Below are positions 51,545 through 60,248 of a stretch of DNA of 64,000 nucleotides, piece by piece. The translations under genes were made by a program, and so were the position numbers. Position 1 is the stretch's first letter; each line of letters starts with the position of its first letter. The stretch comes from a bacterium. GTDB lineage: Bacteria; Zixibacteria; MSB-5A5; GN15; FEB-12. The notes under the pieces are model-generated. The model saw only the letters and a program-made list of their open reading frames with translations. It did not search any database and had not been told where the DNA came from. Location: assembly GCA_020444475.1 (NCBI GenBank), contig JAHLKV010000003.1:186001-250000 (forward strand). The letters are read 5' to 3'.

Positions 51545-54289
51545 TCATTTCAACAGGATCATCTTGTGCTGCCGGGTGAACTCTCCCGCCGACAGTCGAT
51601 AGAAATAGACCCCGCTCGCCACTGGATTGCCGCCACTGTCCTGACCATCCCATACGACGTCATGAATCCCGGCCGCCAGGACGCCGTCGGAAAGTACCCG
51701 GACTTCCTGCCCCAGGAGGTTGAAGACCGTCAGCGAAACACGGCTTGCCCGAGGCAAACTAAACGCAATGGTAGTTGTGGGATTGAACGGATTCGGGTAG
51801 TTCTGGTAAAGCGCATACGAGCCCGGCAGTTCCGGGTCGGGATCGTCACCGATGTCGGTCGGCAGATAGAGCGCATTGGCGCCATACACGTTAAATCCGT
51901 CGGCCCGGTTGTCCACCCAGCCGAACCACGCCCGTCCTCGCGCGGCGGTCGTCACCGGTGTCTTCGTCACTTCGAGCGATATCGAACCGATCGCTTCGTT
52001 CGCACCCAGCGCCGTCCGGGAATCATCGAGAATCTGATAGTAAACCAGCGCCTTACCATCCCGGTGATCGGTCCAGGCCAGTGAGACATAGTCGTTTTCG
52101 TCGACACTTATCGACGGTGACTCGGCCGCCGAGGATTCACTATCAGTGATGACATCAACACTGCCTGCCAGCACCCCGGTCGAATCCAGGACCGACAGGT
52201 ATAAACGTCGTACCCCGGACTCAAGTCCCGACCAGGCCAGCACCAGACTACCGTCGGCATACCCATCGATGTCCATCTCCTTCAGGCCGCCTCCGGACAG
52301 TGTCGGCGCATAGGAGAATGAGTCGCCGAGCGAATTGTCCGCCCGATACCAGACGACATGGACTGTTGCCGGTGAGGCATCAACATTTATCCAGCTCACA
52401 TAGAAGCGATTGTCACCGGCCGTGGCCATCCGAAGTGTGCCGCTTCCGATTCCAGCCGATCCGTCGGAAATCATAAACTCGGCGCCGTCGCGGCTGTGAT
52501 CGGCGTTGAGCCAGCGACCGTAGACCTGGAACGATCCGGAGCGTTTGTCAAGCCAGGTAACCAGTCCCCGTCGGCCGGAATTCAGCGCCACCTGCGGCGC
52601 GCTTTTGACGGCTATTTGTGTTGAGTCGGAGATCGTAAACTCATCGCCGACAAACCCGCCCCAACGGGTGACATAACGCCCGAAAATCCGCTGACCGGAA
52701 ACTCCGCCCAGCGAGCGTCCGTCGATCCAGACCACCAATCCTTCATCGTTCATGACTGCGTCGATATCCGCTTCACTCTGAAGCGCCGCCCCGTTGTCCT
52801 GATTGGCGCGCTGGCTCGGCGCGACCGCAGTAAGATCATGCGTCATCGACCGAATGTAGATATCGCCGTCATCGCGGCGACTGTCACCATACGCGAACAG
52901 GGTATACCAGTTACCCGATGCTGCTATCGCGGGATTCCGTGACTCCGCGCCGATCTGGTCGTCGTTGATAAGCTGCTCGCTCCCCCATTGCGGCGCAGCC
53001 GAGGAGTCAAATGCCATGAGATGCAGGTCGGCCTGATTGTCGGTCACCTCGGACCATGCGACCGAGTATCCTGCAGCATCATCAAATGCTACCGATGGCG
53101 ACCAGCGCTGACCGGTCGAGAGAGCATTGAGCACTGACGGTGATCCGATTGGATTGGTGCCGGGGTCGAACCGAAGCGCGAGTATGTGTGACATCGCCTC
53201 GAACGAAGCCCACGCCGCAATCAGGCGACCATCGGGATCAACCGACACGTCGACATCCCAGTGAACCGTACCGCCGTCACCGTTTGAGAGCAGCTGGTTC
53301 TCGCCGCTCAGGCCGGCGTTGGTATTGTATCGCTGCAAGTAGATATCCTGCCCCAGTCTCAGATCGACCCAGGCGACGGCATAGCGGTCGGTGCCCAAAC
53401 AGGCCACCTCGGGCGTGTACTGCGACGTGAGATTGGCCGGCGATGGTACCAGGGCAAACTCCGACGCCAGCGGCGACCCCGTACCGTCATAAAGACGAGC
53501 ATAAATATCGGCTCGGCCGTTGCGGTAGTCCTCCCAGGCGATAAGGAAACCCGCGTTTGGTTCTACCGCCACCGAAGGGACCCAGTGCGAGGCCGCGTCG
53601 CCGTCGGTATTGACCGTCAACGCTCCCGTCACGAAGACGCCGGAGCTGTTGATCACGCGTACCTGAATCCCCGAGCCGGACGAAACATAGTTTTCCCAGA
53701 CCACCACGGCACGACCGTTCGGATAGACAGCGACATCGAACGGACCGCCAAACGCGTCAGACAGAGTATCATTGACCAGATAGGTGCTCAGATCGAGCGT
53801 GAGATTGGCGAGATAGCGGCGTCCAAATACAAGACCGTTGGTTCGATCTCGATAGAACAGATAGACTCGTCCCAAAGTATCGGTTTCGACCTTCGGTTCC
53901 ACATAATCAGCGCCGATGGTCGAACCGGCGATCGGGATATTGCCGCCCACCGCGGCGCCCGCCGAAGAGTACCGTTGCCAGAAGATCTTGCGGACTCCTT
54001 CGCGGTCATCATCCCAAACGGTCAACCAGCCGCCATCGGACAGTCGGATGACATCGGCGTTAGCCTGGTCGAACTGCGCCGGGGCCACCGACTCCGAGAC
54101 GGCGATATCGTCAAGCAGAGAGACGCCCGCCCCAAGTCGGGAATCGATTGCTGATGTGTTGGTCGCCTCACGAACAGGCGGGTATGTGTCGAAACGAGCG
54201 CGGTGTCGAGCTTCACGAGTAGAGGTATCAGCCGATATCCCTCCGGCCGAAACCAGCAGCAGCGCCGCGGCAACAAGTGCCTTTTTCAT
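51545..54289 (-). CDS. Large secreted protein with C-terminal FlgD/T9SS-like sorting domain
   Basis: 914 residues beginning MKKALVAAALLLVSAGGISA, a signal peptide; GGGGAG lies before the ATG. The body (about 60-820) consists of repeats with VAWxDxRxGxxDIYxxRY-type segments (for example SVAVEPNAGFLIAWEDYRNG, VAWVDLRLGQDIYLQRYN), suggesting beta-propeller blades. The C-terminus is ALYQNYPNPFNPTTTIAFSL, followed by VFNLLGQEVRVL and SGVYFYRLSAGEF, the FlgD-Ig-like sorting domain used with type IX-like secretion in the FCB group. Likely a surface or extracellular protein; ligand unknown. Its stop is followed by the terminator at 51492-51519. Confidence 0.88.
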   Translation of the reverse strand: MKKALVAAALLLVSAGGISADTSTREARHRARFDTYPPVREATNTSAIDSRLGAGVSLLDDIAVSESVAPAQFDQANADVIRLSDGGWLTVWDDDREGVRKIFWQRYSSAGAAVGGNIPIAGSTIGADYVEPKVETDTLGRVYLFYRDRTNGLVFGRRYLANLTLDLSTYLVNDTLSDAFGGPFDVAVYPNGRAVVVWENYVSSGSGIQVRVINSSGVFVTGALTVNTDGDAASHWVPSVAVEPNAGFLIAWEDYRNGRADIYARLYDGTGSPLASEFALVPSPANLTSQYTPEVACLGTDRYAVAWVDLRLGQDIYLQRYNTNAGLSGENQLLSNGDGGTVHWDVDVSVDPDGRLIAAWASFEAMSHILALRFDPGTNPIGSPSVLNALSTGQRWSPSVAFDDAAGYSVAWSEVTDNQADLHLMAFDSSAAPQWGSEQLINDDQIGAESRNPAIAASGNWYTLFAYGDSRRDDGDIYIRSMTHDLTAVAPSQRANQDNGAALQSEADIDAVMNDEGLVVWIDGRSLGGVSGQRIFGRYVTRWGGFVGDEFTISDSTQIAVKSAPQVALNSGRRGLVTWLDKRSGSFQVYGRWLNADHSRDGAEFMISDGSAGIGSGTLRMATAGDNRFYVSWINVDASPATVHVVWYRADNSLGDSFSYAPTLSGGGLKEMDIDGYADGSLVLAWSGLESGVRRLYLSVLDSTGVLAGSVDVITDSESSAAESPSISVDENDYVSLAWTDHRDGKALVYYQILDDSRTALGANEAIGSISLEVTKTPVTTAARGRAWFGWVDNRADGFNVYGANALYLPTDIGDDPDPELPGSYALYQNYPNPFNPTTTIAFSLPRASRVSLTVFNLLGQEVRVLSDGVLAAGIHDVVWDGQDSGGNPVASGVYFYRLSAGEFTRQHKMILLK

Positions 54290-54745
54290 GTACTCCCCTG
54301 ACGAATGCAGTACTTTTTCTGCCCCTTTCTGCAAATATAGTGCCCCGATTCGGATTTTCCGAACAGTAATCGACTTCTGAGACCATTCTTCGCTGTCGGG
54401 TAACTGTTTCCCGGGTATGCCGTTATGCCATATCGTGACGTTTCACGGTCCGCTCAGCAGCCATCTGGCCTCGGCTCTGCGTTTTCGGTTGCAAATCAGT
54501 TCACAACCTGCTTAATCTAAATCCAGGGTTCGGCGCTCGACCCGGGGGTATGGTTCGGAGCCGAAGGCTTTATGTTACAAATAATTAGCCTGAAACCGGC
54601 GACCCGGAAAACTCGTATTAATTGATGGCGGAAGAATGTCTGCCCGGACGGGTACCAGGTTCGAGTGAGAACTTTCGCCGCCCTGCAGATCAGGGCCATG
54701 GACAAAAGATGGTGATCGATTAAGATCATCCGGGAGATAGAACAC
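54290..54745. other. Divergent gap of 456 bases with no recognised gene
   Basis: Between the minus-strand secreted protein and the plus-strand DUF4097-like gene. There are small inverted repeats (for example TTCGG-AG-CCGAA near 54563-54574 and GGGT-CG-rich bases near 54527-54545). No tRNA cloverleaf was found: a GGTTCGAGT at about 54658 has no matching stem. I see no clear promoter. It may hold a leader or small RNA, but nothing supports a call. Confidence 0.4.
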
Positions 54746-56632
54746 ATGTCGATCCGACTGCTGACATCAACGCTCTTAGCCTCGGCGCTCCTGTGTACGA
54801 TAGGGGGCCGCCTCTGGGCACAGGCGCCGGTCCCTCTAACCGACGAGGCCGGGCAGACCCAGGAAGAGAAAAAGGAGCTTCCCCGCGAGGCGCAACTTGC
54901 CGCGGAGGAGTATCTTGATGTTCTTCGGCAGTTGGGCATCGTGCTCACCGACTACAACGAGTACCTGCGCAAAATCGACACCAAAGACCGCAAGGAACTG
55001 GCGGCCAAACTCAAAGACCTCTCCCGCCAGCTGGAACGCGGAGAGTACTCGGCCGATACCAAAGCCCTGTCAAGTGCCCTTCGCGAGTATGTGACAGCGA
55101 TAAAAATCGAAGAGAAACAGCTTTCGCAGGAGAAACTCGCGGAGAAGGAAGAGCTGGCGCGTACCCTTCGGTCACTTCGCTATGAACTCGCAACCATCAG
55201 TGAACTCGTCCAGACCAATGTCACCGAACAGCTGGCCGAACAGGCCGAGTACGAAACCGCTATCAAGCAGTATGTGGTTGCCTCCCTGAAGGAGGTTCGC
55301 GATGCCGGCTTCAATGTCGTAGTCTCGCCGGAGATCTTCGACGACTCCATGACCATCTGGGTCAGAAACGACTCGTCGAGCGACCGCTATGTCGTCATGA
55401 TGCCGCACACACCCGAAACGCCGACACCTCCCAAGCCCCCCCGGGTGGTCGTTATGCCCACCCAGCCTCCGGTGGCGCCACGAGCCTTCAGTTCCGTCAA
55501 GGGACTGCAGAAAGTAAACAAGGCAAATACCACCGTCGGGTCATCACAGGCCCGGATCGAGATTATCCTCGAAGCCGGCGATATGCAGATTTTGGGGACG
55601 TCGGACGACCAGATCACCGCCACTCTCGAAGTGGAAGTCGCCGGCAAGACGCGGGAAATCGAGAAGAAAACCGTCTCGTCGATCTCGCTCTCCCTGAGCG
55701 GGAACGACCGCGACGGGTACTCTGTAACCGCCGACTTTCCGATAATCGAGGATCCGGAGACCAGGATTATCCGCACCATGTTGAAAGTCGAAGTCCCCGA
55801 CCAAAACCCGATTCACGTTCGTAATACCTTCGGGCAGGTCGGTATGGACGATCTCTTCAAGTCCATCGCGGTGACCGGCGATCATTCCAGCATCGCTATC
55901 ACCGACTGTGAGGGTGATATCGACGTGGTTAACTCCATGGGGCCGGTGGCGTTGTCGGGTGTCGGCGGGCGCATGTATGTCCGCAATGCCTACGACCAGA
56001 TATCGCTCCAGGATTGTTCCGGTAAGATAGTGATCGAGAATCAGTACGGTCAGGTCACGCTTCGGGACAACGATGGGAACGTCACTCTCAAAAACAGCGG
56101 TACGATCTCGATTCGTGGCCACGCCGGACAACTCAAGGTCGACAACACCAACGGCGTGGTCGATATCGCCGATATCGATGGCGACCTGACCGCCTTCAAT
56201 ACCTTCCAGCCCCTCATCGTCCGCGCCGTCTCCGGAGACGTCCGGGTGGAAAACAGTAATGCGATGATTACGTTATCCGACATTCAGGGGAAAGCGTCAG
56301 CGACTAATCGCTTCGGCGCCATCCGCGCTTCGGATCTGTCCGGTCAACTGACGCTGATAAACGAGAATGGCAGTATCGACCTGACTATCGACGGCGCCCT
56401 GGCCAACCGCTCGTCCGTTAGCTCCCTGTCCGGACCGGTAACGCTGTGGATCGATGAAAACAGTGATCTGCTGGTACAGGCGGAGACGCTCGAAGGAACC
56501 ATCAGCAGCAACTTCCCGATCGAACTCAGCGACCACGGCGAACGCCGCGAGGCTCGTGTGGTTATCGGTAACGGCGGTCCGCGTCTGGCGGTCACCGGCA
56601 CCAACAGCTCCATCACGATCAACAAACAGTGA
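54746..56632 (+). CDS. Exported protein with coiled coil and DUF4097-like beta-helix
   Basis: 628 residues. A signal peptide (MSIRLLTSTLLASALLCTIG, cleavage near LWAQAP) is followed by a helical, charged coiled coil (about 45-170, EEYLDVLRQLG...LRYELATISEL) and a Pro-rich linker (PETPTPPKPPRVVVMPTQPP). The C-terminal half (about 350-625) is a set of beta-strand repeats: DIDVVNSMGPVAL, KIVIENQYGQVTL, NVTLKNSGTISI, DVRVENSNAMITL. This is the DUF4097/adhesin-like beta-helix pattern. CGGGAGA lies eight bases before the ATG. Function unknown; periplasmic or surface location is likely. Confidence 0.8.
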   Translation: MSIRLLTSTLLASALLCTIGGRLWAQAPVPLTDEAGQTQEEKKELPREAQLAAEEYLDVLRQLGIVLTDYNEYLRKIDTKDRKELAAKLKDLSRQLERGEYSADTKALSSALREYVTAIKIEEKQLSQEKLAEKEELARTLRSLRYELATISELVQTNVTEQLAEQAEYETAIKQYVVASLKEVRDAGFNVVVSPEIFDDSMTIWVRNDSSSDRYVVMMPHTPETPTPPKPPRVVVMPTQPPVAPRAFSSVKGLQKVNKANTTVGSSQARIEIILEAGDMQILGTSDDQITATLEVEVAGKTREIEKKTVSSISLSLSGNDRDGYSVTADFPIIEDPETRIIRTMLKVEVPDQNPIHVRNTFGQVGMDDLFKSIAVTGDHSSIAITDCEGDIDVVNSMGPVALSGVGGRMYVRNAYDQISLQDCSGKIVIENQYGQVTLRDNDGNVTLKNSGTISIRGHAGQLKVDNTNGVVDIADIDGDLTAFNTFQPLIVRAVSGDVRVENSNAMITLSDIQGKASATNRFGAIRASDLSGQLTLINENGSIDLTIDGALANRSSVSSLSGPVTLWIDENSDLLVQAETLEGTISSNFPIELSDHGERREARVVIGNGGPRLAVTGTNSSITINKQ

Positions 56633-56702
56633 TAATAATCGTAAGCGGGGGAATCTCTTGTAGCCGATCGGGCAGTCGGACCGGTTATCTCGGGCCGAAG
56701 AG

Positions 56703-58013
56703 CTAGCCGAGTTCAATCGGCTCGTCGACTTCCTGCATCAGGCGGGCCTTGATCTTGTTTTCGATATCGAGAATATACGTGCCTTCGTGGTAGACGGTCG
56801 TCTCGAAGCTGGCCAGATTTTTCAGTTCATCCATGACCATTGCGATCGTCTCGACGGCACTAATGATCACCTGCATCGCCATGTACATCTGGCCGCTGCT
56901 GTCTTCGATTTGCTTGTTTTTGATGGCGGCTTCAACCAGCTGCGCCCGGCCGGAGATAATGGCCGTCGCGTTGTTGATGTAATGATTAAATGTGACGGCG
57001 ATTGTACGAAGCGACTCCAGCGCCGCCTTTTTGATCTGGTCCCGGGCGATCTGCGTCTGCATCTTGCGATTCTCGCGAAGCAGTGACTCGACTGTCAGGT
57101 ACTGCTCGAACATCAGACGGTTGGCCTCGGCGATGATCTCTTCGGGCTTGCCGATCTCAAACTCGAGATACGCCGCCTCTTGAACCGTGCGTGAGAACAA
57201 CGACTCCTCGATCTCCTTGAGCTGCGCCGGAAGCAGACCGAGGTTCGACAACAGTCCTTCTTTCTGCTCGATTACCGACTGCAGGTCTCTGGGCCGACTC
57301 TGGGTAACACTGAACCGCGAGATCAGATTCGACAGCGCAACCACCTGAATCGCTTTCGTCTCGGGATTGTCACTCCCCTTCGGAAAGACATGATGGTGCC
57401 GCCCCACCGCTTCGCAGATCACCGACGGTATCTGCCATTGCTCGAGCAGGAACTGCCCTACCCGCGCATGGCTGGTCCCGAACACTTCTTCTTCCTGCTC
57501 GGTAACGGACTCCCTGGCTTCGCTGCTGGTCCAGATACGTTCGCAGATGTCCGGGTAGGATTTTTCGAGGATCAGCATGCCGATATCGTGCAGGAGGCCG
57601 GCCACGAACAACTCCTCCCAGTTCCGATAGCTGATGGCCTCGGCAATCATCCGCGCACCAATAGCGACCTCCAGCGAATGCCGCCAGAAACGAACCCGGT
57701 CTACCACCGTCCCCCACTTGGCCGTGATGCTGTACACCGAACTCGACAGTGCCAGCGCCGTCACCTGCCGGGTACCGAGCGTAACTACGGCCTGGGTCAT
57801 CGATGTGACCTCGCGGGTCATGCCATAAAACGGGGAGTTGACAATCCGAAGAATCTTCGCCGTCAGGGCCGGATCGCGCATGAGGACTTCGGCCAGCTGC
57901 CCGGCGGAGAAATCCTCCTTGCGGGTGACGCGAATCACCTCGGCCAGCGTCTGTGGCAGGGACAACAGTTCCTTGTTGTCGTCGAGTATTTTTGTAATGA
58001 CTTCTTTGTCCAT
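56703..58013 (-). CDS. HDOD protein with a C-terminal histidine-kinase-like H-box
   Basis: 436 residues. The HDOD domain (about 15-215) begins LLSLPQTLAEVIRV and has RIVNSPFYGM, LGTRQVTALALSSSV and LHDIGMLILEKSYP; HDOD proteins are HD-derived signalling modules. A linker helix region (260-330) follows. Near H344, TFNHYINNATAIISGRAQLVE resembles the DHp H-box, with a second helix (QMYMAMQVIISAVETIAMVMDEL). No ATPase domain follows. It is the last gene of the solenoid/HEAT/YprB/HDOD set. Its start codon lies next to a hairpin that covers the ribosome binding site. Confidence 0.85.
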   Translation of the reverse strand: MDKEVITKILDDNKELLSLPQTLAEVIRVTRKEDFSAGQLAEVLMRDPALTAKILRIVNSPFYGMTREVTSMTQAVVTLGTRQVTALALSSSVYSITAKWGTVVDRVRFWRHSLEVAIGARMIAEAISYRNWEELFVAGLLHDIGMLILEKSYPDICERIWTSSEARESVTEQEEEVFGTSHARVGQFLLEQWQIPSVICEAVGRHHHVFPKGSDNPETKAIQVVALSNLISRFSVTQSRPRDLQSVIEQKEGLLSNLGLLPAQLKEIEESLFSRTVQEAAYLEFEIGKPEEIIAEANRLMFEQYLTVESLLRENRKMQTQIARDQIKKAALESLRTIAVTFNHYINNATAIISGRAQLVEAAIKNKQIEDSSGQMYMAMQVIISAVETIAMVMDELKNLASFETTVYHEGTYILDIENKIKARLMQEVDEPIELG

Positions 58014-58016
58014 ACC

Positions 58017-58032
58017 AGACCTTTACAGGTCT
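58017..58032 (-). promoter_or_regulatory. Hairpin that masks the ribosome binding site of the HDOD gene
   Basis: On the minus strand AGACCT-GTAA-AGGTCT forms a 6-bp stem with a GUAA (GNRA) tetraloop. The AAAGG ribosome binding site lies in the loop and right arm, three bases before the start codon region. This may restrain translation until the stem opens. RNA structure is a prediction. Confidence 0.45.
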
Positions 58033-58074
58033 AGTATCGGTCAAAACGGCACTTCGTTTAGGGATGGATCGGAA

Positions 58075-59319
58075 TTAGCTCTGCGAGTCTATTCGGGAGC
58101 GAAGCCTCTCGAGACGGCGCTGGATCTCCTCGCGCTGCCGCTCACTGTCCGGCACGAGGCTTTTGGCCCGGCGGGTGTATTCGAATGCACGCTCCCAGTC
58201 CCGGAGCCGGTGCTCGCTGTGCTTGGCCAGTTCCAGCAGGGCCAGAAACGCCTCCCGACCATCCCCCTCAGCCAGACTCTCCCAGAGCGACACCGCCTCC
58301 TCAACCTCCCCCGACCGCTTCAGGGCCAGTGAATGATAAAGAAGGGCGTCGGCAGCGACATCCTCGGCGGTCTCGTTGATCGCCCGATAGAGATCAACCA
58401 CCCGGTCGTGCTGTTTCCGACGGCCGAAGATCCTGGACAAAGAGTGAATATCATCGGCCCGATCCAGCGACCGGCCCTCGCTGACAAAGGCATCGTTGAG
58501 ACGAAACGCCAGGAAGTACAGTGTCAGGATATCGAACCGGTTGTGCTCCAGCACCTGCTCCATGGCGTCCAGCGACTCACTGCCGAGCCATTCGAAATAG
58601 ACCGACGGTATCAAGTAGCCAGGGATATCATCGCTGCGATAGAATCCGAAAATCTCCCGCTCGACATTCGTCAGGGTGCAGTCACCCAGCCTTCGCCGAT
58701 ACAGACGGCGGGTCGCATGCAGCAGATCGAGATGGTCGGGCGGACCGAAACTGCGCGTCACTCGGTTTATGATCATCCGGTCCCGCACCAGCGGGACATC
58801 AAACGCCCCTCCGTTGTAGCTGACCAGTGTCAAGTCGTCGCGACATTCGGCCAGCACGTCCTCCAGCATCGCCGTCTCATCGGAGTAGTCCGGAAGAACA
58901 TACTGGCGGACCTCAAACCCCTCGGCAGTAAGCGAGCCCAGTCCGATCAAAAACGCCACCGCCCCGGAGCCGCCCAGGCCGGTAGTCTCGGTATCGAAAA
59001 AGAGCATCCGTTCCGGATGGGTCGCTCCCTCCGTCTCCTGGACACTAAACGCAGAATAAGAGACGGTGACGGATGGTTCAGGACTTTCCAGCTTGATATC
59101 ACCAAGTCGATAGCCGTACGGGTAAACCGTCCGTACCAGACAATACGCCCCGGCGTCGCCCGTGACCAGCTCACCGCCCAATACCCGGGCCATCGTGCGA
59201 TACCGTTTGGGATAATGCTGTTGTTGGGAGTCGCTGTGTGAGTCGTTTGTCGGCGTGCCGGGTGTAGTTATGAACCGGGCGATCCGGTCCAGCTTATCAT
59301 CAAGGTTGTCCTTGCTCAT
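58075..59319 (-). CDS. YprB-like ribonuclease H-fold exonuclease
   Basis: 414 residues. A DEDD-type RNase H-like domain covers about residues 105-290: FFDTETTGLGGSGAVAFLIG (first acidic pair), LTLVSYNGGAFDVPLVRDR (second), and LEHNRFDILTLYFLAFRL (third). These match the YprB-like RNase_H_2 family of predicted 3'-5' exonucleases. The C-terminal 120 residues are helical TPR-like repeats (ADALLYHSLALKRSGEVEEAVSLWESLAEGD). The ATG at 59319 overlaps the HEAT gene by 20 bases. Substrate unknown. Confidence 0.85.
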   Translation of the reverse strand: MSKDNLDDKLDRIARFITTPGTPTNDSHSDSQQQHYPKRYRTMARVLGGELVTGDAGAYCLVRTVYPYGYRLGDIKLESPEPSVTVSYSAFSVQETEGATHPERMLFFDTETTGLGGSGAVAFLIGLGSLTAEGFEVRQYVLPDYSDETAMLEDVLAECRDDLTLVSYNGGAFDVPLVRDRMIINRVTRSFGPPDHLDLLHATRRLYRRRLGDCTLTNVEREIFGFYRSDDIPGYLIPSVYFEWLGSESLDAMEQVLEHNRFDILTLYFLAFRLNDAFVSEGRSLDRADDIHSLSRIFGRRKQHDRVVDLYRAINETAEDVAADALLYHSLALKRSGEVEEAVSLWESLAEGDGREAFLALLELAKHSEHRLRDWERAFEYTRRAKSLVPDSERQREEIQRRLERLRSRIDSQS

Positions 59320-60247
59320 CGGTAGCAGCCGCGATTGCAGACTCGATTTGTATGCGTGACAGACGGTCGGTTTGCTCGTTCAAATATACGCTGCGGAAAC
59401 CGCAGTTGTCCAGCGGATCGGCCTCGACCAGCGCCAGCGCGGCGAACCGCTTCCGCTCAGTATCCCCGATCAGTACCTGCTGGTGCAGAATTTCTATCGC
59501 CTCCGGCGTCGCCAACTGACCCAGCAACCGGCAGGCCAGATGGCCGATAATCGGCGGGTCGTCTTCCATAGCATCGGCGAGAGCGTCGATCACCACCGAA
59601 CTATCAAACTTCGCCAGCGCCTCGATCGCCATCAGGCGGGCGCCGTAAAACGGATCGGCCAGCGTCCGCACCAGCGGCTGAATCGCCAGCGGAATTTTGA
59701 TCTTCCCGGCCGACACTACCGCCGACTTACGCACCTGCCCGATCGTATCGGAGAGCGCCGCCAGGACAGTCTCACTCGCTCGGGCATCGCCGATCTTGCC
59801 CAGCGCCAGCACCGCCTCATTGCGCACCGACCAGTCGTCGTGATTGCAGACCTCGGTCAGCGGGATAGTCGAGGTACTGTCTTTGATACTTCCCAGCGCC
59901 CAGGCACAGCGACTGACAATCAGCGGGTTCGGCCGCTTCAGCGCCGCCACCAGATCCGGGACCGCCTCGGAACCGATCCGCTCCAGCGTCCAAATGATCG
60001 TCCAGCGCTCCCGCGCCGACTTGGTGATAAACTTGTCGATCAGGATCGGCACCGCCGGACGCCCCAGCGCCGCGATTGAATCCATCGCCGGTTCGTTTAG
60101 GTCGCGGAATCGAAGCTCCCCCGACGAGGCTATCACAAACAGCGAATCGACCTTCTTCTTCAAGTCAGGCTGCGCCGAGCCTTGCTCCGCCGATAGTCCC
60201 ACCACAAACAGCAGCGCCAGACCGAATATCGCTATCACATTTCTCAT
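59300..60247 (-). CDS. Exported HEAT-repeat protein
   Basis: 315 residues from MRNVIAIFGLALLFVVGLSA, a signal peptide with likely cleavage near GSAQP. The rest is made of HEAT-like helical repeats, for example LGRPAVPILIDKFITKSARERW, SRCAWALGSIKDS, RNEAVLALGKIGDARASETVL and AVVSAGKIKIPLAI. Such solenoids bind proteins. I chose this start because of the signal peptide; the frame continues further upstream to 60466. It begins one base after the solenoid-protein stop and overlaps YprB by 20 bases, so the three share an operon. Confidence 0.8.
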   Translation of the reverse strand: MRNVIAIFGLALLFVVGLSAEQGSAQPDLKKKVDSLFVIASSGELRFRDLNEPAMDSIAALGRPAVPILIDKFITKSARERWTIIWTLERIGSEAVPDLVAALKRPNPLIVSRCAWALGSIKDSTSTIPLTEVCNHDDWSVRNEAVLALGKIGDARASETVLAALSDTIGQVRKSAVVSAGKIKIPLAIQPLVRTLADPFYGARLMAIEALAKFDSSVVIDALADAMEDDPPIIGHLACRLLGQLATPEAIEILHQQVLIGDTERKRFAALALVEADPLDNCGFRSVYLNEQTDRLSRIQIESAIAAATDEQGQP

Positions 60248-60248
60248 C

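Noticed and set aside
54650-54680. tRNA-like T-loop (GGTTCGAGT)
   Set aside because: The flanking bases do not pair into a T-stem and no acceptor or anticodon arms were found.
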